NCBI GenBank assembly: GCA_018971745.1
Contig: JAGXAD010000007.1
Coordinates: forward strand, 1-11,267
Source: Patescibacteria group bacterium
Lineage (GTDB): Bacteria > Patescibacteriota > Minisyncoccia > Sungbacterales > GWA2-42-14
Length of the DNA stretch: 11,267 bases
Reading direction: 5' to 3'
Shown: one piece after another, positions 5,966 through 11,267 of the stretch
Layout of the letters: each line of letters begins with the position of its first letter
How positions within the stretch are numbered: position 1 is the stretch's first letter
Program-made: the position numbers and the translations under genes
The notes under the pieces: model-generated
The model's input: the letters and a program-made list of their open reading frames with translations, nothing else
What the model was told of the DNA's origin: nothing
The model's database searches: none

Positions 5966-8900
5966 CTATATTTTGTCAAGCCCAATCCATAGCTCCGCGC
6001 CGTCAAGACGCACTTCGCGCTCAATGCCGAATTGTTTTTTGCCGCCGATGGTAAATTGCTTTGCGCCGGATTCAAACATAATTTCTTTTTTCCATTTTTC
6101 CAGAATTGCTTCAATGGTTTTATTACCGGCAAACTGTATTTTAATTTTATGCTTCGGCTGCAAACCAAAATCGCGCCGCATCTCCTGAATGTTCCGCAAG
6201 ATTTCGCGAATCAAACCTTCTTCGCGCAGTGCTTCCGAAATGTGCGTATCCAATTCAACATCAGCAGAGATTTTGTCGTCAAAAACAACTTCCTTTACAT
6301 TAACTTCGTCTTTTATTAAATCCAAGAGGCCGCGTTCAACTTTCGACTTTACGCTTTTAACTTTTAACTTCGCCAGAGGTTGGCGCACTTTTATTCCCGC
6401 ATCCGCCCGCAACTTCAACGCTTGCGCAACAATCTCGCGAACCATTTTCATGTTTTCCAAAACTTTTAAGTTTCCGCTTTTAATTTTTGGCTTCGCAATC
6501 GGCCATTCTTCCAAATGCACGCTTGTAACTTTTAATCCGAGTTTCTTTTTTAATTCCTGATGCAGTACCTCGGCAAAAAACGGGGCAAACGGCGCAATCA
6601 GTTTTGCAAGCGTTACTAAAACATGCGCCGTGGTTTGACCGGCTTCTTTTTTTTCTTGCGCCGTTTCCGGCTTCTGAAACCTGCGGCGCGAGCGGCGCAA
6701 ATACCACTGCGAAAAATCACCAATCACAAATTCTTCAATCAAGCGCGCCGCATCCATAATTTCATACTCGTCAAGATTTTTCGTAACCCCAGCGACAACT
6801 TCCTCCAATCGCGCAATGACCCAAACGTCAAGAATATTTTTGGAATCCGGAATTTGGAATTTTGAAATTGGAAATTTATCAACATAAGTGTTGAATAATT
6901 GATGCGAATTCCAAAGCGTCCCGAAAAATCCCCGCGAGCGCAAAAGCAAATCTTTTTCATCAAATAATTTCGGATCGCCCGGATGATTGATGGTGTAAAA
7001 ATACCAGCGAATCACATCGGCTCCGTATTTTTGAATCATGGCCCACGGGTCAACCACGTTGCCTTTTGACTTGGACATTTTCTGCCCGTTTTTGTCCAGC
7101 ACGTGCCCGAGCGATATGACATTTTTGTACGGCGCGCCTTTTTGTAGAAGCGTTCCCACGGCAAGCATGGTATAGAACCATCCGCGCGTCTGGTCAATCG
7201 CTTCGGAAATAAAATCAGCAGGATACAATAATGTTCCAAAATTTTGATTTTTGATTTTTGATTTTTGACTTTGAGCCCAAGCGAACGGATAATGAGCTTG
7301 GGCGAACGGCATCGCCCCTGAATCAAACCATACGTCAATCACTTCAGGCGCGCGGCGCATTTTTGCGCGACATTTCGGGCATACCAAAAAAAACTCGTCA
7401 ACATACGGCCGGTGCAAATTTACCTCTCCGCGAAAATCATACGGCAGGGTGCGATACGCAAGTTTCATAATTTCCGCGGGCTTTACAAAATCCTTACCGC
7501 GCTTTTCTTTCCACAAAACGCTTTCTTCATTGCTCATGCCGGATGCCGCACCGGCCAAGGCCCAAATCGGATATTCGTGGCTAACAAGAAGTATTTTTTT
7601 ATTCTTGTATTTTTTTTCCGCCTCGCCGAAAAATTCCATCATACGCCGCTTCACATCGTTCAGCGATTCTCCTTCCGGCGGGCGTTTGGTAAATTTTTCA
7701 ATCATTGAATGATAATAGCGATGATATTCAATTACGGGTTTTCCTTCAAACGCGCCAATGTTGATTTCGCGAATACGCTCATCAATGACAATTTTTTTTA
7801 CGCCAAGCGTATCCGCAACGATTCGCGCGGTCTCCTGGGTCCGTTTCACGTCGGACGCGACAATCACATCTATATTTTCTTTGAGAAGTTTTTTTGCGGA
7901 TGCGGCAACTTGTTTTCTGCCGCGATCGGTCAGATGAAACCTATTCTTGCTGTTATCGGCAATGCCGAGCAATTGCGCCTCGCTCTCGCCATGGCGCATC
8001 AGAAAATATTCATTGCCCGATTTTTGCGCAAGCGCATCCAGTTCATCCAAACTCCCAATCAACTCTTGATGACGGCATTGTTCACACTCCCATACCGGAA
8101 GCGGCGTACCCCAATATCGCTCGCGCGAAAATGCCCAATCGCGCACCTCTTTTAAAAACTCCCCAAAACGGCCGTCACGCAGATGTTCAGGAACCCAGTG
8201 AATTGTTTCGTTATTTTTTAACAACTCATTGCGCAAAGAACTCATCCGAATCCACCACGAGTCCTTGGCAAAATACAAAAGCGGCGTATTGCACCTCCAG
8301 CAATGCGGATAGTCGTGCTCATGCATAAGCGCGAGATACAACAACTTCCGTTTTTTCAAATCATCAATAATAACCGCATCGGCGTCTTTGACAAATTTTC
8401 CTTGCGCAATAATTCCTTTTTTCATCGTGCCGTCCAAATTCACCGTACGCAATATCGGATAACGATCGCCATATTCTTTTTTCACAGCCTGCATATCATC
8501 ATCCCCGAATGCCGGAGCCAGATGCACAAAGCCGGTTCCTTCTTCGATCTCCACAAAATCTGCCGCAACAGTTACATACGGCATTTCCGATTCCGGATAT
8601 GGGGGTTTGTATTTTAAACCAACCAACGACTTGCCGGAAACTTTTTCAACGAGTTCAATAATTTCGAAATCTTTATGCGGCGGAGTTGTAGCCGACCAGA
8701 CATAATATTGGCTTTCTTGAGAATCAAGAAATGTCCTCCGGCGGCGAACCTTTTCTTGGGCAGTAAATTGTGTTGTGATTTTCCATTTTGTATACTCAAT
8801 TTTTGGATTCACGGCAACCGCGACATTCGCGGGCAGTGTCCACGGTGTTGTCGTCCAAACAAGCAGATACTCCGGCGCCTTGCCGTTGCCAGACCCGACT

Positions 8901-9562
8901 GGCTGCAAAAGCTTCATCATCACAAAAACCGAATTCTCTTTTATTTTCTGATACGCTCCAGGCTGGCCAAGTTCGTGCGACGACAAACCGGTTTGGCACC
9001 TCGGGCACCACGGCACGACTTTAAAATCTTTATACAGCAATTTTTTCTTCCAAATTTCTTTAATAATCCACCACAGAGTTTCCATATAATTCGGGTCATA
9101 GGTAATATACGGGTGCTCCATATCAAGCCAAAAGCCAATGCGCTTGGTAAGTTTTTCCCATTCACTTTTGTATTTCCACACGGACGCGCGGCATTGTTCG
9201 TTAAACCGCTCAATGCCGTACGTTTCTATGTCTTTTTTGTTTTTCAAACCCAACTCTTTTTCAACCGCAAGTTCCACCGGAAGTCCGTGCGTATCCCAAC
9301 CGGCTTTGCGCGCCACAAAAAATCCCCGCATGGTTTTGTACCGCGGAATCAAATCTTTGAACGCGCGCGCTTCCACATGATGGATGCCGGGAAGCGCGTT
9401 TGCCGTTGGCGGTCCTTCGTAAAACACAAATGATTTTTTACCCTTGGTTTTTGCCAAAGATTTCTCAAAAATTTTCTCGCGCTCCCACATTTCCAGAATT
9501 TTTTCCTCCCGCAGAGGCAAATTCAATTGTTTTTCGTCTAATTGTTTCTCGTCATCGGACAT
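5966..9562 (-). CDS. ileS: Isoleucine--tRNA ligase with an inserted histidine-phosphatase domain
   Basis: A class I synthetase that charges tRNA-Ile, 1198 residues against about 1000-1050 for relatives; the extra length is mostly an inserted domain. Numbering is from the ATG at 9562. The signature motif is GIHH (59-62) and KMSKS is at 828-832. The CP1 editing domain has WTTTPWTLPAN (236-246) and GTGFVHLAPAFGDDD (342-356). One zinc site is C186/C189 with C421/C424. A second (C493/C496 with C728/C731) is split by the phosphatase domain at about 518-709. Four 7-bp repeats add Lys-rich linkers near 764-775, 896-907, 1023-1034 and 1065-1076. From the lysine linkers on, the C-terminal tRNA-binding part is otherwise normal. 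An ATG at 9571 would add three residues, but the best promoter overlaps it. It stands alone after a terminator and probably reads through into the exported-protein gene. Confidence 0.96.
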   Translation of the reverse strand: MSDDEKQLDEKQLNLPLREEKILEMWEREKIFEKSLAKTKGKKSFVFYEGPPTANALPGIHHVEARAFKDLIPRYKTMRGFFVARKAGWDTHGLPVELAVEKELGLKNKKDIETYGIERFNEQCRASVWKYKSEWEKLTKRIGFWLDMEHPYITYDPNYMETLWWIIKEIWKKKLLYKDFKVVPWCPRCQTGLSSHELGQPGAYQKIKENSVFVMMKLLQPVGSGNGKAPEYLLVWTTTPWTLPANVAVAVNPKIEYTKWKITTQFTAQEKVRRRRTFLDSQESQYYVWSATTPPHKDFEIIELVEKVSGKSLVGLKYKPPYPESEMPYVTVAADFVEIEEGTGFVHLAPAFGDDDMQAVKKEYGDRYPILRTVNLDGTMKKGIIAQGKFVKDADAVIIDDLKKRKLLYLALMHEHDYPHCWRCNTPLLYFAKDSWWIRMSSLRNELLKNNETIHWVPEHLRDGRFGEFLKEVRDWAFSRERYWGTPLPVWECEQCRHQELIGSLDELDALAQKSGNEYFLMRHGESEAQLLGIADNSKNRFHLTDRGRKQVAASAKKLLKENIDVIVASDVKRTQETARIVADTLGVKKIVIDERIREINIGAFEGKPVIEYHRYYHSMIEKFTKRPPEGESLNDVKRRMMEFFGEAEKKYKNKKILLVSHEYPIWALAGAASGMSNEESVLWKEKRGKDFVKPAEIMKLAYRTLPYDFRGEVNLHRPYVDEFFLVCPKCRAKMRRAPEVIDVWFDSGAMPFAQAHYPFAWAQSQKSKIKNQNFGTLLYPADFISEAIDQTRGWFYTMLAVGTLLQKGAPYKNVISLGHVLDKNGQKMSKSKGNVVDPWAMIQKYGADVIRWYFYTINHPGDPKLFDEKDLLLRSRGFFGTLWNSHQLFNTYVDKFPISKFQIPDSKNILDVWVIARLEEVVAGVTKNLDEYEIMDAARLIEEFVIGDFSQWYLRRSRRRFQKPETAQEKKEAGQTTAHVLVTLAKLIAPFAPFFAEVLHQELKKKLGLKVTSVHLEEWPIAKPKIKSGNLKVLENMKMVREIVAQALKLRADAGIKVRQPLAKLKVKSVKSKVERGLLDLIKDEVNVKEVVFDDKISADVELDTHISEALREEGLIREILRNIQEMRRDFGLQPKHKIKIQFAGNKTIEAILEKWKKEIMFESGAKQFTIGGKKQFGIEREVRLDGAELWIGLDKI
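6335..6369. repeat. 7-bp-period repeat translated within ileS
   Basis: Five units end in ACT or GCT in register (TTCAACT, TTCGACT, TTACGCT, TTTAACT, TTTAACT on the plus strand). They encode the Lys/Val/Ser stretch KLKVKSVKSKVE between VRQPL and LLDLIKDE. Homologues have a short variable loop at this place. Confidence 0.6.
6461..6495. repeat. Degenerate 7-bp-period repeat translated within ileS
   Basis: Five 7-mers are in register: AACTTTT, AAGTTTC, CGCTTTT, AATTTTT, GGCTTCG. They encode AKPKIKSGNLKV, just after the EEWP motif. The units have diverged more than those at 7239-7273. Confidence 0.5.
6842..6876. repeat. 7-bp-period repeat translated within ileS
   Basis: Five 7-mers are in register: GGAATCC, GGAATTT, GGAATTT, TGAAATT, GGAAATT. 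They encode PISKFQIPDSK between the catalytic core and the anticodon-binding helical bundle, a position where homologues have a variable loop. Confidence 0.6.
7239..7273. repeat. 7-bp tandem array translated within ileS
   Basis: On the plus strand AATTTTG is followed by three perfect ATTTTTG units and a diverged ACTTTGA. On the minus strand it encodes QKSKIKNQN between HYPFAW and LLYPADF. This is the cleanest of the four arrays in ileS, and the region should form a surface loop. Confidence 0.75.
7436..8011 (-). other. Histidine-phosphatase (PGAM superfamily) domain inside ileS
   Basis: This marks the inserted domain, residues 518-709 of the IleRS. It contains the phosphohistidine motif LMRHGESE (R523, H524), the second arginine in SDVKRTQETA (R574), the acid in REINIGAFEG (E599) and the second histidine in LLVSHE (H662). 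It also has the PPEGESLNDVKRRM segment typical of the family. All four catalytic positions are intact, so phosphatase or mutase chemistry is expected. The domain is framed by IleRS sequence on both sides (GSLDEL before, LHRPYVDE after) with no frameshift. Confidence 0.93.
8713..8731. repeat. Perfect inverted repeat within the ileS editing domain
   Basis: TTTCTTGA and TCAAGAAA form a perfect 8-bp inverted repeat with a 3-nt loop (GAA), inside coding sequence for FLDSQESQ (residues 278-285). It lies in a roughly 20-residue stretch with an unusual RRRR run that is absent from the T. thermophilus enzyme as I recall it. Confidence 0.5.
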
Positions 9563-9569
9563 ATACACC

Positions 9570-9598
9570 ATGATAATGAATTTTTGCCGTTAAATCAA
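9570..9598 (-). promoter_or_regulatory. Candidate promoter of ileS (leaderless)
   Basis: TTGATT (4 of 6 to TTGACA) at 9593-9598 and TATCAT (5 of 6 to TATAAT) at 9570-9575 are separated by 17 nt. The -10 ends 7 nt before the ATG at 9562 and overlaps the alternative ATG at 9571. It follows the terminator at 9601-9625 immediately. No Shine-Dalgarno is seen. Confidence 0.5.
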
Positions 9599-9600
9599 AC

Positions 9601-9625
9601 AAAAAAGGGACAAAATTTGTGTCCC
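9601..9625 (-). terminator. Rho-independent terminator after the DUF2384-like gene
   Basis: On the minus strand GGGACA pairs with TGTCCC (6 bp, 7-nt loop with further A-T pairing possible), followed by six Ts. The hairpin starts one base after the stop codon of the 64-aa gene (9627-9629) and ends the argS unit. Confidence 0.87.
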
Positions 9626-9626
9626 C

Positions 9627-9821
9627 CTATGCCATATCGCCGCTTTGAGCGCTTTTAATAAATAACAGCACCCTCTGTTTCTCTCCGTCCGCCCAAAGTT
9701 CTTTCGGGCTTTTTCCTCTCAACAAATCATGCGGCTGATTCCAAAAAATCTGCAAATTATCTTCGCTCAACGCGTTACCAACCACCTTCCGAATCTCACC
9801 CGGAATAATATCTTTTGCCAT
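9627..9821 (-). CDS. MbcA/ParS/Xre-type toxin-binding domain (DUF2384-like) small protein, 64 aa
   Basis: The C-terminal 40 residues resemble the toxin-binding domain of Xre/MbcA/ParS antitoxins. An N-terminal helix (IRKVVGNALSEDNLQIFW) is followed by a loop (NQPHDLLRGKSPKELW) and a final GE-x-VL-x-FI helix that ends SGDMA, close to the usual pattern of a P, then L-x-G-x-(S/T)P-x-(D/E)L, then GE and VL. The usual N-terminal DNA-binding helix-turn-helix is absent; the protein is just this domain. In typical systems the partner is a RES-domain toxin, and none is present here. It starts 11 nt after argS with the sequence TAAGGAGGGGAAGTATG, a strong Shine-Dalgarno, and ends at a terminator, so it is cotranscribed with argS. 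It may be a free-standing regulator or binding protein rather than an antitoxin. Confidence 0.8.
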   Translation of the reverse strand: MAKDIIPGEIRKVVGNALSEDNLQIFWNQPHDLLRGKSPKELWADGEKQRVLLFIKSAQSGDMA

Positions 9822-9825
9822 ACTT

Positions 9826-9834
9826 CCCCTCCTT
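9826..9834 (-). promoter_or_regulatory. Strong Shine-Dalgarno of the 64-aa gene
   Basis: The minus strand reads AAGGAGGGG with 4 nt to the ATG at 9821, overlapping the argS stop codon. It is the only canonical ribosome-binding site I see in this window, and it fixes the start of the small gene. Confidence 0.85.
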
Positions 9835-11267
9835 ACATTTTTTTCGGCGCTGAAATTCCCAAAAGACCCAATAATGAATGTAGCACAATCCTCGTTGCTT
9901 TGACAAGCTCCAAACGCGCCTCGGTTATTGCCGGATCTTGCGTAATAATCCGATGTTTTTCGTAAAAATTATGAAACGATCCGGCAAGCTCAATCGCATA
10001 GCGCGTTAAACGATGCACTTGATAATCACGCGCCGTATCTTCAATCACTTCCGGAAACTGAATCAGTTTTTTTATCAACGCGATTTCTTCAGTTGTGTTT
10101 AATATTTTTATGACTTTTGAATTTTGATTTGCAATTTTGACTTTTGACTTTTGACTTTTGACTTTTTGTATAATACTCCGGCATCTTACAAATGCGTATT
10201 GAACATAGTAAACCGGATTTTTCAGCGAGCGCTCTTTCGCAAGCGCCATGTCAAAATCCATGTGCGCATCCGGAGAATGCGCTAAAAAGAAAAACCGCGC
10301 CGCGTCCAAACCGACTTCGCGAATCAAATCGAAAAACAAAATCGCGGTTCCGGCGCGCTTGGACATTTTTACCTCAACGCCGTCTTTCACGAGCCGCACG
10401 AGCTGTGTGATAATAACCTGCAATTTTTCTTCGGCAATGCCAAGCGCTTTTAGCCCGGCTTTCAAGCGCAACACATATCCGTGGTGATCCGCGCCCCAAA
10501 TGTCAATCACGCTGCTGAATTTTCTTATCGCAAATTTATCCCAATGATACGCCAAATCAGGCAATATATAGGTAGGGTCATTGTCCGAGCGCACCAAAAC
10601 CCTGTCTTCACTATCTCCAAATTTGCTTGCCCGAAACCATAAGGCACCATCTTTTTCGTACAGTAAATCGTTTTTTGACAATTGCTTGCGCGTTTTTTCA
10701 ACCAACCCTTTTTTATACAGTTCCTCCTCCTCAAACCATCGGTCAAATTTTATGTTCAAAACTTTTTCCGTGAATTTTTTGTTTTCTTTTTGGATTTCCT
10801 GCGCCAATAAATGCCCGACTTCTCCTTCAAGATTTTTTGAATTCTTTTTTTTGAACGCATTAATTTTCTTTTTAGCCTGCATGATAACCCGTTTTAATTC
10901 CGGCGTTAAATATGTCGTGCCTTTCCCCAATCCGGTTTTACCGAGTTCCTTGATTTGCGTGCTTGCTTTTGCGTTATTCACATAGTATTCGCGCGTTACC
11001 AAAAATCCCACGGTCGTCAGCACATTTGCAAGCGCATCTCCCAAAAACGCCCCTCTGCCGTTGCCGATGGTAAGCGCTCCGGTCGGATTTGCCGAAATAA
11101 ATTCTACTTGAATTTTTCCTTTTTTCTTTGCTCCGCTTCCGTATTTTTCTTTTTGTTTGACAATTTCAAAAAACTCTTTTTGTAACGCACTCTCGGTCAA
11201 AGAAAAATTGATAAATCCGGGCGAAGCAATCCGAATTTTGAATTTTGAATTTTGAATTTTGAATTCG
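9833..11267 (-). CDS. argS: Arginine--tRNA ligase, N-terminus cut by the window edge
   Basis: A class I synthetase that charges tRNA-Arg. The frame stays open to the right edge: beyond the TTG at 11200, which can look like a start, it encodes RIASPGFINFS, the end of the family's Add-1 domain. The TTG is therefore an internal leucine and roughly 90-100 N-terminal residues are missing. The active site has EFISANPTG, but the HIGH box reads TIGN (11060-11071) where homologues have HVGH. KMSKR is intact (10355-10369), as are WGADHHGYVLRLKAGL and the DALR-type anticodon-binding domain ending ISAPKKM. A 7-bp array (10112-10168) adds a Lys/Ser/Gln/Asn linker between the catalytic core and the anticodon domain, and another array lies at the window edge. 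The stop codon overlaps the ribosome site of the 64-aa gene, so the two are cotranscribed. Confidence 0.96.
   Translation of the reverse strand, partial: EFKIQNSKFKIRIASPGFINFSLTESALQKEFFEIVKQKEKYGSGAKKKGKIQVEFISANPTGALTIGNGRGAFLGDALANVLTTVGFLVTREYYVNNAKASTQIKELGKTGLGKGTTYLTPELKRVIMQAKKKINAFKKKNSKNLEGEVGHLLAQEIQKENKKFTEKVLNIKFDRWFEEEELYKKGLVEKTRKQLSKNDLLYEKDGALWFRASKFGDSEDRVLVRSDNDPTYILPDLAYHWDKFAIRKFSSVIDIWGADHHGYVLRLKAGLKALGIAEEKLQVIITQLVRLVKDGVEVKMSKRAGTAILFFDLIREVGLDAARFFFLAHSPDAHMDFDMALAKERSLKNPVYYVQYAFVRCRSIIQKVKSQKSKVKIANQNSKVIKILNTTEEIALIKKLIQFPEVIEDTARDYQVHRLTRYAIELAGSFHNFYEKHRIITQDPAITEARLELVKATRIVLHSLLGLLGISAPKKM
10112..10168. repeat. 7-bp tandem array translated within argS
   Basis: Units of GACTTTT and GAATTTT repeat with period 7, with four near-identical GACTTTT units at the right half and one imperfect middle stretch (GATTTGCAATTTT). 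Because 7 is not a multiple of 3, three units (21 bp) encode a 7-residue period, here QKVKSQKSKVKIANQNSK. Confidence 0.8.
11233..11267. repeat. 7-bp tandem array at the right edge, in the argS frame
   Basis: Four perfect GAATTTT units and a final GAATTCG reach the window end, so the array may continue. On the minus strand the argS frame passes through it without a stop and reads EFKIQNSKFKI immediately before RIASPGFINFS. Confidence 0.75.

Noticed and set aside
8675..9433. 252-codon open frame on the plus strand
   Set aside because: It lies entirely opposite ileS, whose motifs are conserved over this stretch. The plus-strand translation has no recognisable domain and is rich in Arg/Phe/His as expected for a shadow frame.
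5462..9562. ileS and the phosphatase as two separate or frameshifted genes
   Set aside because: The frame is uninterrupted across both junctions, and IleRS motifs flank the domain on each side at the expected places.
10112..10168. CRISPR-like array
   Set aside because: The units are 7 bp with no spacers and lie within coding sequence; this is a simple tandem repeat.
11198..11200. TTG at 11200 as the argS start
   Set aside because: The frame continues upstream and encodes the conserved IASPGFINFS block, so the TTG is an internal leucine codon.

Overview
The window reads as a piece of a bacterial chromosome, most likely from the Candidate Phyla Radiation (Patescibacteria, Parcubacteria-like). 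This placement is inference. It rests on lean, tightly packed housekeeping genes, a T. thermophilus-like IleRS with a GxHH signature, an ArgRS with a degenerate HIGH box, a single-chain glycyl-tRNA synthetase, a large single-pass surface protein with repeated beta domains, few Shine-Dalgarno sites, and many short 7-bp tandem repeats. TGA ends one gene (2787-2789), which argues for the standard bacterial code rather than the TGA=Gly code of Gracilibacteria and Absconditabacteria. No tRNA, rRNA, CRISPR array or transposase is visible.

Every supported gene is on the minus strand, so the transcription order runs from high to low coordinates. Right end: argS (9833 to the right edge, N-terminus cut off) is followed 11 nt later by a 64-aa MbcA/ParS (DUF2384)-like gene that has the only strong Shine-Dalgarno in the window. 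A hairpin plus T-tract (9601-9625) closes this unit. Middle: ileS (5966-9562), then a small exported protein (5462-5911), closed by a second terminator (5441-5463). Left: recO (4731-5411), a large membrane-anchored DUF11-like protein (2787-4706), glyQS (1426-2742), an unknown 142-aa charged protein (987-1415), a GNAT acetyltransferase (481-972), and the N-terminal third of an M16 zinc peptidase running off the left edge (1-457).

The most notable object is ileS. A complete histidine-phosphatase (phosphoglycerate-mutase superfamily) domain of about 190 residues, with all its catalytic residues, sits inside the synthetase between the two halves of a four-cysteine zinc site. The same protein has the GxHH form of the HIGH motif and a roughly 20-residue insert carrying a perfect DNA palindrome. 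The neighbouring ArgRS has TIGN in place of HIGH, and GlyRS has a C2H2-like arrangement where homologues usually have four cysteines.

Two further patterns cross gene boundaries. First, 7-bp tandem repeats (TTTTGAC, GAATTTT and GAATTTA types) occur at least eight times; in argS and ileS they are translated in frame as Lys/Ser/Gln/Asn-rich linkers, and elsewhere they form gene ends and promoter DNA. Second, four genes (ileS, recO, the DUF11-like gene, glyQS) have a -10-like hexamer exactly 7 nt before the preferred ATG, which predicts leaderless mRNAs. No intergenic stretch exceeds about 60 nt.
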